Below are positions 55,293 through 64,000 of a DNA stretch of 64,000 nucleotides, piece after piece. This DNA is from Paraburkholderia sediminicola (GTDB lineage: Bacteria; Pseudomonadota; Gammaproteobacteria; Burkholderiales; Burkholderiaceae): the NCBI RefSeq assembly GCF_902859805.1, contig NZ_CADIKC010000003.1, positions 124,001-188,000 of the forward strand. Direction: 5' to 3'. Within the stretch, counting starts at the first letter, position 1. The number at the start of each line of letters is the position of its first letter. The translations under genes and the position numbers were made by a program. Below the pieces are notes generated by a model. That model was not told where the DNA came from, did not search any database, and saw only the letters and a list, made by a program, of their open reading frames with translations.

Positions 55293-55826
55293 GACGGTTC
55301 CTTATCCTGTTCCTGTTTCCAGTACCTGACCTTCAAGTGGTGAGGTGCTGCTTTTAGATCGAACTCTTGGAAGCGATTGCCCAAGAGCGCAAAAAGTGTC
55401 GAAAAAATCGATCGGACTACGCGAAGGCGGGCCCGTGTTCCGGCGTGTTTCGAGGATAGGAGGGGCGGTTTGGCGCCGACCTGAACCCCGGCCGAAAATT
55501 GAGCGAGCTTCGAAACCGGCGATTATAGCAACAAAATCAGGCACGTGGCAACGGGGAATCGCCAATTCCGGTGGGCCGCGTTACCGGGCGAGGTCTGGGA
55601 TTCCTTTAGCCCTGACAGGGAAGGGGCCGCCTGCGGGCGTGCCGGCGAACGTGCTGTAACGTATAAGCGGATGGCAGGCCAGGCACGCAACGCGTGTCGC
55701 GGACAACAAAAACAAACAAAAATCGGCCCGATCCGCTAGTTCGACCGAACGTCTACGGTGCAAATCGGTCCGATTCGCGTTCCGGCTCGTCGTCCGCACC
55801 TGCGGCACCCGTATAATAAGCGCCCC
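55293..55826. promoter_or_regulatory. rpsT / murJ divergent promoter region
   Basis: On the rpsT strand there is a good sigma-70 promoter: TTGCCA (55551-55546) and TATAAT (55527-55522) with an 18-nt spacer, giving a leader of about 220 nt. On the other strand TATAATA (55812-55818) lies only 9 nt before the murJ ATG, so that transcript would start within a few nucleotides of the start codon. No gene is seen in between. Confidence 0.6.
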
Positions 55827-57377
55827 ATGAATCTATTCCGAGCCCTGCTGACGGTCAGCGGCTTCACGCTGCTGTCGCGCGTGACCGGACTGGCCCGCGA
55901 AACGCTGATCGCCCGCGCGTTCGGCGCCAGTCAATATACTGACGCGTTTTACGTCGCCTTCCGTATTCCCAATCTGCTACGCCGCATTTCTGCCGAGGGT
56001 GCGTTCTCGCAGGCCTTCGTGCCGATTCTGGCCGAATTCAAGAACCAGCAAGGGCACGACGCCACCAAGGCGCTCGTCGACGCGACCTCGACCGTGCTGG
56101 CCTGGGCGCTCGCGATCCTCTCGCTGATCGGCGTGGTGGGAGCGTCGGGCGTGGTGTTCATCGTCGCGTCGGGGCTCGCGCATGAAGGCCAGGCCTATGC
56201 GCTCGCGGTCACGATGACGCGCATCATGTTCCCGTACATCATTTTCATCTCGCTGACGTCGCTGGCGTCAGGCGTGCTGAACACGTACAAGAACTTTTCG
56301 CTGCCCGCTTTCGCCCCGGTCCTGCTGAACGTCGCCTTCATCGTCGCTGCGGTGTTTGTCGCGCCGCGCCTGCAGACGCCGGTCTACGCGCTTGCGTGGG
56401 CGGTGATCGCCGGCGGCGTGCTGCAATTCATCGTGCAACTGCCCGGTCTGAAAAAGATCGACATGCTGCCGCGCATTGGTCTGAATCCGCTGAAGGCGCT
56501 CGCGCATCGCGGTGTGAAGCGGGTGCTGTCGAAGATGGTGCCGGCGATGTTCGCCGTGTCGGTCGCGCAGATCAGCCTGATCATCAACACCAATATTGCG
56601 TCGCGCATCGGCCCGGGCGCCGTCTCCTGGATCAATTACGCCGACCGGCTGATGGAGTTTCCGACCGCGCTGCTCGGCGTCGCGCTCGGCACGATCCTGC
56701 TGCCGAGCCTCTCGAAGGCGCACGTGGACGCCGATCCGCACGAGTATTCGTCGCTGCTCGACTGGGGGCTGCGCGTTACTTTCCTGCTGGCCGCCCCGAG
56801 CGCCGTCGCGCTGTTCTTCTTCGCCCAGCCGCTCACTGCGACGCTGTTTCACTACGGCAAGTTCGACGGCAACTCCGTGGTGATGGTTGGCCGCGCGCTG
56901 TCGGCCTACGGCATCGGCCTGATCGGCCTGATTCTCATCAAGATCCTCGCACCCGGTTTTTACGCGAAACAGGACATCAAGACGCCGGTGAAGATCGGCA
57001 TCGGCGTGCTGATCGTCACGCAGCTGAGCAACTATTTGTTCGTGCCGATCTTCGCGCATGCGGGTCTCACGCTGAGCGTCGGGTTGGGCGCTTGCGTCAA
57101 CGCGCTGTTCCTGTTTCTCGGCCTGCGCAAGCGTGGCATCTACATGCCGTCGAACGGCTGGTTAAAGTTCTTCGTGCAATTGTTCGGCGCCTGTCTGGTG
57201 CTGGCCGGCACGATGCATTGGCTTGCGATCAGCTTCGACTGGATCGGCATGCATAACCGGCCGGTCGACCGCATCGTGTTGCTGGGGGCGTGCCTGGTTC
57301 TGTTCGCCGCGCTATATTTCGGTATGCTTTGGCTGATGGGCTTCAAGTACGCGTATTTCAAAAGGCGAGTGAAGTGA
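55827..57377 (+). CDS. murJ: Lipid II flippase
   Basis: Inner-membrane MviN-type protein that moves lipid II across the membrane for peptidoglycan synthesis. 516 aa with about 14 hydrophobic segments. The opening MNLFRALLTVSGFTLLSRVT and RETLIARAFGASQYTDAFYV near residue 27 are characteristic, as is the conserved FRIPNLLRRISAEGAFSQAF near residue 50. The start at 55827 gives family length and has no Shine-Dalgarno; a -10 box ends 9 nt upstream, so the mRNA may be leaderless. The stop overlaps or abuts the SirB1-like gene. Confidence 0.95.
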   Translation: MNLFRALLTVSGFTLLSRVTGLARETLIARAFGASQYTDAFYVAFRIPNLLRRISAEGAFSQAFVPILAEFKNQQGHDATKALVDATSTVLAWALAILSLIGVVGASGVVFIVASGLAHEGQAYALAVTMTRIMFPYIIFISLTSLASGVLNTYKNFSLPAFAPVLLNVAFIVAAVFVAPRLQTPVYALAWAVIAGGVLQFIVQLPGLKKIDMLPRIGLNPLKALAHRGVKRVLSKMVPAMFAVSVAQISLIINTNIASRIGPGAVSWINYADRLMEFPTALLGVALGTILLPSLSKAHVDADPHEYSSLLDWGLRVTFLLAAPSAVALFFFAQPLTATLFHYGKFDGNSVVMVGRALSAYGIGLIGLILIKILAPGFYAKQDIKTPVKIGIGVLIVTQLSNYLFVPIFAHAGLTLSVGLGACVNALFLFLGLRKRGIYMPSNGWLKFFVQLFGACLVLAGTMHWLAISFDWIGMHNRPVDRIVLLGACLVLFAALYFGMLWLMGFKYAYFKRRVK

Positions 57378-57382
57378 TCACG

Positions 57383-58225
57383 ATGACGCGAGTTCTCGAC
57401 TATTTCAGTACGCTGGTTGCCGAAGATGACAGCCTGCCGCTGACCGAGGCGGCGCTCTCGCTCGCGCAGGACGCTTATCCCGATCTCGATTTGCAAGGCA
57501 CACTGGCCGAGATCGATGAGCTGGTTTTGCGTTTGCAGCGCCGCATGCCGGACGATGCCGACATCAGGCAGAAGGTCGGCATTCTCAACCGTTTTTTCTT
57601 CCGTGAGCTGGGTTTCGCCAGCAACCTCAACGATTATTACGATCCCGACAACAGCCATCTGAACGCGGTGCTCAAGCGGCGCCGCGGCATTCCAATTTCG
57701 CTGGCGGTGCTGTATCTGGAGATGGCCGAGCAAATCGGCATTCCCGCGCGCGGTGTGTCGTTTCCAGGTCACTTTCTGTTGCGCGTCACGACGCCTGACG
57801 GCGACGTGATGCTCGATCCGACCAGCGGGCACTCGCTGTCCGAATCGCAGATGGTGGACATGCTGGAACCGTATGTGGCGTCGGCGGGCGAGTCGGTGAG
57901 CAGGGCGCTGCGCATGTTGCTGCAACCGGCTACGCGCCGCGAAATCATCGCTCGCATGCTGCGCAATCTGAAGTCCACTTATCTTCAGACGGAACGCTGG
58001 CAGCGTCTGCTGGCGGTGCAGCAGCGTCTCGTGATCCTGCTGCCGGACAGTATCGAAGAAGTGCGCGATCGCGGTTTCGCCTATGCGCGGCTCGATTATC
58101 TGCGCCCCGCGCTCGAGGATCTTGAACGCTATCTCGGCGACCGGCCGGATGCAGAGGACGCGACGGTGGTGGAGTCGCAGTTGCATGAACTGCGCCAACG
58201 CACCCAGTACGACGACCGCGACTAA
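57383..58225 (+). CDS. SirB1 family protein (transglutaminase-like and TPR)
   Basis: 280-aa protein with an N-terminal transglutaminase-like domain (GFASNLNDYYDPDNSHLNAV near residue 75; RRGIPISLAVLYLEMAEQIG near residue 98; FPGHFLLRV near residue 128). A C-terminal TPR-like helical part covers about residues 185-275. Biochemical function is not established. The start is uncertain: ATG at 57383, or a GTG at 57374 that overlaps the murJ stop codon. The pairing with murJ suggests an envelope-related role, which is inference. Confidence 0.83.
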   Translation: MTRVLDYFSTLVAEDDSLPLTEAALSLAQDAYPDLDLQGTLAEIDELVLRLQRRMPDDADIRQKVGILNRFFFRELGFASNLNDYYDPDNSHLNAVLKRRRGIPISLAVLYLEMAEQIGIPARGVSFPGHFLLRVTTPDGDVMLDPTSGHSLSESQMVDMLEPYVASAGESVSRALRMLLQPATRREIIARMLRNLKSTYLQTERWQRLLAVQQRLVILLPDSIEEVRDRGFAYARLDYLRPALEDLERYLGDRPDAEDATVVESQLHELRQRTQYDDRD

Positions 58226-58254
58226 TACCGCCTCCAGTCTGCCGTTCAAAACAG

Positions 58255-58289
58255 AAACGCCTGCACATGACTCATGCGCAGGCGTTTTT
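58255..58289 (+). terminator. Terminator after the SirB1-like gene
   Basis: AAACGCCTGC (58255-58264) pairs with GCAGGCGTTT (58278-58287), followed by more T residues. It lies between converging genes. Confidence 0.88.
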
Positions 58290-58329
58290 CATTGGCGCGG
58301 CCGCGTAACTCGGCGCGCCGGAAACATCC

Positions 58330-59088
58330 TTACTTCGGCTGCATCCGGATCGCGCCATCCAGACGGATCACTTCGCCGTTGAGCATCGGATTGTCGAAGA
58401 TCTGCTTGGCCAGCATTGCGTACTCAGCCGGCTTGCCGAGACGCGGGGGGAACGGCACCATCGCGCCGAGTGCGTCCTGCACTTCCTGCGGCATGCCGAG
58501 CAGCATCGGCGTTTCGAAGATGCCCGGGGCGATCGTCATGACGCGAATCGCGTTGCGCGACAGGTCACGGGCAATCGGCAAGGTCATGCCGACCACGCCG
58601 CTCTTGGAGGCCGCATAAGCGGCTTGACCGATCTGGCCGTCAAACGCGGCCACCGACGCCGTGTTGATGATCACGCCACGCTCGCCATTCGCATTCGGTT
58701 CGTTCTTCGACATGGCCGCGGCGGCGAGCCGGATCATGTTAAAGGTGCCGATCAGATTGATGGAGATGGTGCGCGTGAACGACTCGAGCGGATGCGGGCC
58801 GTCTTTACCGACCGTCTTGATGGCGGGCGCAACGCCCGCGCAATTGACGAGACCGCGCAGCGTGCCGAGCTTCGTGGCGGCTTCGACCGCTTGCGTGGCG
58901 TCGTCTTCCCGGCTCACGTCGCACTTGACGAACACGCCGCCGAGTTCCTTCGCGAGCGCCTCACCGGCATCCTGATTCAGATCGGCCAGCACCACCTTGC
59001 CGCCGTTCTCGACGAAAAGGCGCGCCGTGGCCGCGCCAAGGCCCGATGCACCGCCGGTGATCAGGAATACATTGTCGCGAATCTCCAT
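58330..59088 (-). CDS. 3-hydroxyacyl-CoA dehydrogenase type-2-like SDR
   Basis: Short-chain dehydrogenase of 252 aa, similar in layout to the HSD10/type-2 3-hydroxyacyl-CoA dehydrogenase branch, so a beta-oxidation step is likely. The cofactor loop TGGASGLG is near residue 12, LADLNQDAG near residue 35 and VNCAGVAPA near residue 86. The catalytic Ser-Tyr-Lys are in [20 protein letters not shown] near residues 142-161 and the K that follows. [15 protein letters not shown] near residue 182 is typical of the branch. AAGGAG precedes the ATG. It could instead act on steroids or branched acyl-CoA. Confidence 0.86.
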   Translation of the reverse strand: MEIRDNVFLITGGASGLGAATARLFVENGGKVVLADLNQDAGEALAKELGGVFVKCDVSREDDATQAVEAATKLGTLRGLVNCAGVAPAIKTVGKDGPHPLESFTRTISINLIGTFNMIRLAAAAMSKNEPNANGERGVIINTASVAAFDGQIGQAAYAASKSGVVGMTLPIARDLSRNAIRVMTIAPGIFETPMLLGMPQEVQDALGAMVPFPPRLGKPAEYAMLAKQIFDNPMLNGEVIRLDGAIRMQPK

Positions 59089-59315
59089 GTCTTCTCCTTT
59101 GCTTCAGTTCAGTAATGTCTCGATCGAATATCTTTTCGATGATCGATTGTAACGGCTATGCTGCAATGCGGAAAGCGAAGCGGCGAGGGATGCGGGCCGG
59201 ATGGGGCCACTGTCGAAGACCAATAGTGCCGCTGAACTGCTACGGATGGCTAATCAATGCGGGGCATGGCGGATGACGGAGCCTGACGAGACGCGAAAGC
59301 CACGCCGCATGCAAT

Positions 59316-59345
59316 AAAAAAACCCGCCGGAATGGGCGGGTTTTT
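59316..59345 (-). terminator. Terminator after adk
   Basis: AACCCGCC (59321-59328), loop GGAATG, GGCGGGTT (59335-59342). In the adk direction it is followed by a run of seven T. The A/T flanks on both sides make it bidirectional. Confidence 0.9.
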
Positions 59346-59369
59346 CGAGCGGCAAACGCAGAGGCGAGA

Positions 59370-60050
<681 letters not shown>

Positions 60051-60248
60051 CTATGTGAATTCTTTGGTGACGCTGCAGCCATCCCGCGATTCGTCGAGGG
60101 ACCCGCATCGGCTTCCGTTTTGCATCTCGCGCAGCACGTCGAACACGACGGCGCTGCAAGACCACAACGGTGCGACCGGGCAAACCCTGGCTCTCGCGTT
60201 TAAACGGAGGCGCGCACAACCGTCCGATTATGCCATGGGTTTTTCCGC

Positions 60249-61049
60249 TCACGCCCCGAATAAAGCCTGCACGCGCGCGAGATCGGCGGGCGTGTCGACG
60301 CCGGGCAGCGGCGCATTCTGCGTGACGAGCACGGCGATTCGCTCGCCATGCCACATCGCACGCAGTTGTTCGAGCGCTTCGACCTGCTCGATCGGCGAGA
60401 TCGCGAGACCCGGATACGAGCGCAGGAATCCCGCGCGATACGCGTACAGGCCGATATGCCGATGGACAACGGCGGGCGCCGGCGGCGTGGGAATCGACGC
60501 CACGTCGGGCCAATGCGGCTGATAGGCGTCGCGCGCCCACGGAATCGGCGCGCGCGAAAAATACAGCGCGACGTCGCGCGCGTCGAGCACAACCTTGACG
60601 ACGTTCGGATTGAAAATTTCTGCAGGATCGGTGATCGGATGGGCGGCGGTGGCGATCGCGCAACCATGGCTCGAAGCCAGGTGCGACGCCACGCCGCGCA
60701 CGAGCGCCGGGTCGATCAGCGGCTCGTCGCCCTGAACGTTCACCACGATCGTCTCGTCGCTCCAGCCGAACTGCGCCGCCACTTCCGCGAGACGGTCGGT
60801 GCCCGACGGATGATCGGCGCGCGTCAGCACGGCTTCGAAACCGTGCTCGCGGGCTACATCGAGCACCGTCTGCGCGTCGGAGGCGATCAGCACCTGCTGC
60901 GCGCCCGATTCGCGTGCGCGTTCGGCGACCCGGACCACCATCGGCTTGCCGCCGATATCGGCGAGCGGCTTGTTGGGCAGACGCGTCGAAGCGAGCCGGG
61001 CCGGCACGACGGCAATGAACGGGGGAGTGGTGGCGTTAGCGTTGGTCAT
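60249..61049 (-). CDS. kdsB: 3-deoxy-manno-octulosonate cytidylyltransferase
   Basis: Activates Kdo with CTP to CMP-Kdo for lipopolysaccharide inner core. 266 aa. The nucleotide-binding [20 protein letters not shown] (residues 15-34) is the KdsB signature. [14 protein letters not shown] near residue 106 carries metal-binding acidic residues. It sits between Trm112/lpxK and adk on the same strand. Lipid A and Kdo steps are thus side by side. Confidence 0.96.
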   Translation of the reverse strand: MTNANATTPPFIAVVPARLASTRLPNKPLADIGGKPMVVRVAERARESGAQQVLIASDAQTVLDVAREHGFEAVLTRADHPSGTDRLAEVAAQFGWSDETIVVNVQGDEPLIDPALVRGVASHLASSHGCAIATAAHPITDPAEIFNPNVVKVVLDARDVALYFSRAPIPWARDAYQPHWPDVASIPTPPAPAVVHRHIGLYAYRAGFLRSYPGLAISPIEQVEALEQLRAMWHGERIAVLVTQNAPLPGVDTPADLARVQALFGA

Positions 61050-61231
61050 CGGAAGGGCAAGCGGCGATGAAACCGGAAGAAAGCGCTCGCAAGTACAAGG
61101 CGGGCGTTGATGGGAAAGATGGCAAACAAGACGGCAAATGAAGACGGCAAATGCGGCGATTGCGGACTAGACACGCGCGGCGCGTTGAATGGCCGCGCGC
61201 CGCATCCGCCCTGCGTCGGGCAAAAGCCGAC

Positions 61232-61435
61232 TCAGGCTACCGAGCCCGGATTCAGATCGACCGGCGTGCCTTCCACGGTCTGGCGTGCTTCGTCGACCAG
61301 CATCACGGGAATGCCGTCGCGGATCGGATAGGCGAGTTTATCCGCGTTGCAGATCAGTTCCTGCGCAGAACGGTCGTAGCTGAGCGGGCCCTTGCAGATC
61401 GGGCAGACGAGAATTTCAAGCAGGCGAGCGTCCAC
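61232..61435 (-). CDS. Trm112 family protein
   Basis: Small 67-aa zinc-finger-like protein, a member of the family whose eukaryotic members activate methyltransferases. CPICKGPL near residue 11 gives a CxxC; the second CxxC of the eukaryotic form is absent, as in bacterial homologues, and only one further Cys (ELICN) is present. The conserved [14 protein letters not shown] lies near residue 34. Start is the GTG at 61435 with GGAG 7 nt upstream, inside the end of lpxK (20-nt overlap), indicating coupled translation. Confidence 0.9.
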   Translation of the reverse strand: MDARLLEILVCPICKGPLSYDRSAQELICNADKLAYPIRDGIPVMLVDEARQTVEGTPVDLNPGSVA

Positions 61436-62432
61436 GGACTTTCTCCACAACTAATGCAATGAGGCGATGATCGAGCGCGGCTTCGACAGGGACAACCCAG
61501 ATGCGCGCGTCGCGCCAGGACCCTAATTTTACCGCATCCTTTTCAGTTATCAGGATGGCGTCCGCGTCGACGTCCGCAAAAGGATTGCGCTCGAACGCGT
61601 AGTGATCCGGCAAGGCGCGCGTAGCGGGCGTGAGGCCGGCCGCGCGCAGCGTCGCGAAAAAACGCTCCGGCGCGCCGATGCCGGCTGCCGCCAGCACGCG
61701 CTCGCCGCTGAATTGCGCGAGCGGGCGGCGCAGAGCGGGGTTGTCGAGATGCCAGGCGTCGGCGGGCGCAAGTTGCAGCGCGAACGTGTTCGGCCATGGG
61801 GGCAACGTGCGGGCGTACGGATCATTGATCAGCGTCGCATCGCGATGGCGCGACAGCGGCTCGCGCAACGGACCGGCCGGCAGCAGAAAGCCATTGCCGC
61901 CGAGCCGGTGATCGAAAACCACCAGTTCGGCGTCGCGCTCGAGGCGGTAGTGCTGCAAGCCGTCGTCGCTGACGATCACGTCGACTTCGCGATGCGCCGC
62001 GCACAGCGCCTGCGCGGCGGCGACGCGATCCGGGCAAACCCACACCGGCGCGCCGGTGCGGCGCGCGATCAGCAGCGGCTCGTCACCGCCGACGCTGGCC
62101 GCCGACGTCGCGAGAACCGCCGTCGGTCCTTTGACGCGCGCACCATAGCCACGCGAGACCACGCCGGGCTCAAAGCCGGCGGCGCGCAAGGCTTCGACCA
62201 GGGCGATGACGGTTGGCGTTTTGCCGGTGCCGCCGACGGTCACGTTGCCGACCACTACCACCGGCACGCCAATGCGCACGGATTTCAGCCAGCCGAATGA
62301 GAAAGCGGCGCGGCGCGCGGCGGCAATCGCGCCGAACACGCACGCGAAGGGCGTCAGCGCCCACGCAAGCGGTCCACGCTGCTGCCACTCGCGCGCGAAG
62401 CGTGTTTCGAGACGGTCGCTCAGTCCACTCAT
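61416..62432 (-). CDS. lpxK: Tetraacyldisaccharide 4'-kinase
   Basis: Adds the 4'-phosphate to the lipid A precursor at the inner membrane. 338 aa. An N-terminal hydrophobic segment ([20 protein letters not shown], residues 23-42) leads to the Walker [13 protein letters not shown] near residue 62. [12 protein letters not shown] near residue 158 holds the catalytic aspartate region, and PAGPLREP near residue 190 is conserved. The start at 62432 (MSGLSDRLE) gives family length; the ribosome site is poor. Its stop lies inside the Trm112 gene. Confidence 0.94.
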   Translation of the reverse strand: MSGLSDRLETRFAREWQQRGPLAWALTPFACVFGAIAAARRAAFSFGWLKSVRIGVPVVVVGNVTVGGTGKTPTVIALVEALRAAGFEPGVVSRGYGARVKGPTAVLATSAASVGGDEPLLIARRTGAPVWVCPDRVAAAQALCAAHREVDVIVSDDGLQHYRLERDAELVVFDHRLGGNGFLLPAGPLREPLSRHRDATLINDPYARTLPPWPNTFALQLAPADAWHLDNPALRRPLAQFSGERVLAAAGIGAPERFFATLRAAGLTPATRALPDHYAFERNPFADVDADAILITEKDAVKLGSWRDARIWVVPVEAALDHRLIALVVEKVRGRSPA

Positions 62433-62998
62433 CGGCAAGCCGCAAGAGCAGGCGAAAGGGGCCGGGACGGCGGCATGGAAGCGCCAGGCGCAATACGCGG
62501 TGCAAGCATCAACGCGGTTCTCCGGACAATCGAAAAGTGAAGCGAAAAGGTCAGGCAACGGTTATTTCCGATGCGCTCGCGCAGTGTGCAGTCAGTGTGC
62601 CGCAATGGCGAGCGCCGCGGGGCGTTCGGTGTGCCGTCGAACCCGCCACTCTAGCGCGCGCAAGTCCCGCCCGGCAAGTCACGCGCCTCGTGCCGCGCGG
62701 CAATTGGCGGTTCCGGACGAGGCTCACAGCCTGTGGATAACTTTGTGGAGAACCCGACCGTCAACGGGCTGAGAAGGCCATGCTGAGCGCTCCGTATCGG
62801 TAATCGTTCTCTTTAGTGAGATGCAAAATCCATATAAATCAATGACATGCTTCGAATTCACGCGATCTGGCGGGCGATCTGGCGGCATTCGTCTAATGGC
62901 TCCCGACATGTGGACACTTTTAACAATTCGTCTGCTGTGCTGGACGCCGATGGCCACTCGGTCTATCGTCTGTCCGGCCAGTCACCGATATTCCTCGC
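62433..62998. other. lpxK / xseA divergent region with DnaA boxes
   Basis: A perfect DnaA box (TGTGGATAA, 62732-62740) is followed 12 bp on by a one-mismatch box (TGTGGAGAA, 62744-62752) in the same orientation. A tandem 12-bp repeat, GCGATCTGGCGG twice, is at 62862-62885. An A/T-rich stretch with TATAAA (62833-62838) may hold the xseA promoter. There is no small gene I can support. Confidence 0.45.
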
Positions 62999-64000
62999 AT
63001 GAATCCCGAAAGCCCTTTTTCCGCGTCGGCTACGCCCGGCGGTGAAGTTGTCGTCCCCGTTTCCGCGCTCAACCGAGCCATTGGCACGATGCTCGAACGC
63101 TCGTTTCCGCTCGTCTGGGTGTCCGGGGAAGTGTCGAACTTCACGCGTGCCGCGAGCGGCCATTGGTATTTCTCGATCAAGGACGCGCAGGCGCAGATGC
63201 GCTGCGTGATGTTCCGCGGTCGTGCGCAATACGCCGAGTTCACGCCGCGCGAAGGCGATCGCATCGAAGTGCGCGCGCTGGTGACGATGTACGAGCCGCG
63301 CGGCGAGTTGCAACTGAATGTGGAAGCGGTGCGCCGCACGGGGCAGGGCCGTCTTTACGAAGCCTTTCTCAGGCTGAAGGCGCAACTTGAAGCCGAGGGC
63401 CTCTTTGCCGCCGAACGCAAACGCGCCTTGCCGGCCCATCCGCGGGCGATCGGTATCGTGACGTCGTTACAGGCGGCCGCATTGCGCGACGTCCTGACCA
63501 CCTTGTCGCGCCGCGCCCCGCATATTCCGGTGATCGTCTATCCGGCGCCGGTGCAGGGCGTAGGCGCCAGCGCCAAAGTAGCCGCGATGGTCGATGCCGC
63601 CAGCGCGCGCCGCGAAGTCGATGTGCTGATCGTGTGCCGCGGCGGCGGCTCGATTGAAGATCTGTGGGCGTTCAACGAAGAAGTGCTGGCGCGTGCGATT
63701 GCCGAAAGCGCGATACCGGTGGTGAGCGGCGTGGGTCACGAAACCGATTTCACGATCGCCGACTTCGCCGCCGACGTGCGCGCACCCACGCCCACCGGCG
63801 CCGCCGAACTCGTCAGCCCGCAACGCGTGCTGTTGCTGCGCGAGCTCGATCATCGGCATGCAACGCTCGCTCGTGGCTTCGGCCGCATGATGGAGCGGCG
63901 CGCACAGCAACTCGACTGGCTGGCGCGCCGGCTCGTGTCGCCGGCCGAGCGGCTCGCGCGGCAGCGTACGCATTTGCAGCAATTGAGCGTGCGGCTGGCA
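62999..64000 (+). CDS. xseA: Exodeoxyribonuclease VII large subunit, C-terminus beyond the right edge
   Basis: Large subunit of the single-strand DNA exonuclease VII. 334 codons are visible, exactly in frame to the edge. An N-terminal OB-fold ([20 protein letters not shown] near residue 36; [19 protein letters not shown]) binds DNA. The catalytic domain follows, with [16 protein letters not shown] near residue 150, [17 protein letters not shown] near residue 210 and [20 protein letters not shown] near residue 240. The ATG at 62999 has no strong ribosome site. The last part of the helical domain lies outside the window. Confidence 0.95.
   Translation, partial: MNPESPFSASATPGGEVVVPVSALNRAIGTMLERSFPLVWVSGEVSNFTRAASGHWYFSIKDAQAQMRCVMFRGRAQYAEFTPREGDRIEVRALVTMYEPRGELQLNVEAVRRTGQGRLYEAFLRLKAQLEAEGLFAAERKRALPAHPRAIGIVTSLQAAALRDVLTTLSRRAPHIPVIVYPAPVQGVGASAKVAAMVDAASARREVDVLIVCRGGGSIEDLWAFNEEVLARAIAESAIPVVSGVGHETDFTIADFAADVRAPTPTGAAELVSPQRVLLLRELDHRHATLARGFGRMMERRAQQLDWLARRLVSPAERLARQRTHLQQLSVRLA

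Overview
The window is chromosomal DNA of a Burkholderia-type betaproteobacterium, most likely Paraburkholderia. This rests on high GC, the kynBUA operon beside an Lrp-type regulator, the rpsT/murJ/SirB1 and lpxK/Trm112/kdsB/adk blocks, and protein sequences that look Burkholderia-like. The species is inferred, not proven. There is no CRISPR array, insertion sequence, rRNA or tRNA that I can support. Two genes run off the edges: an NCS2 permease on the left and xseA on the right.

1-8.5 kb: nucleobase permease, a lone xylulokinase, the glutathione-dependent formaldehyde pair frmA-fghA, and a minus-strand zur-znuA-znuC-znuB zinc-uptake operon whose ATPase carries a histidine-rich tail.

8.7-19.4 kb: a polyol catabolic region. 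A plus-strand operon (SDR polyol dehydrogenase, binding protein, two permeases, HAD phosphatase, ATPase) faces a minus-strand operon (D-arabinitol 4-dehydrogenase, xylulokinase, SorC-family regulator). Both promoter regions carry two GAGC-type dyads starting 19 bp apart, suggesting that the SorC regulator controls both.

19.7-27.9 kb: a second sugar-alcohol cluster. It holds an AraC regulator, a ribose-type ABC importer, an erythritol/threitol-type dehydrogenase, an FGGY kinase and an L-xylulose-reductase-like SDR, closed by a strong bidirectional terminator. Its substrate is not known and it is the best candidate here for an undescribed pathway.

28-32.4 kb: an unknown 161-aa protein with an inverted-repeat-rich upstream region, then kynA-kynU-kynB (tryptophan to anthranilate) divergent from kynR.

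32.5-64 kb: mostly housekeeping genes. These cover redox and repair (flavin reductase, msrA, ogt, pirin, thioredoxin-TPR), lipids (cfa, plsY, acyl-CoA ligase), tRNA modification (tcdA, tsaE, queG) and proofreading (ybaK), and the cell envelope (amiC, murB, murJ, kdsB, lpxK). The rest are xerD, argG, argF, pdxH, rpsT, adk, Trm112, yajQ and xseA, plus several conserved genes of unknown function. Starts were chosen from Shine-Dalgarno spacing and family length, so many differ from the longest open frame.
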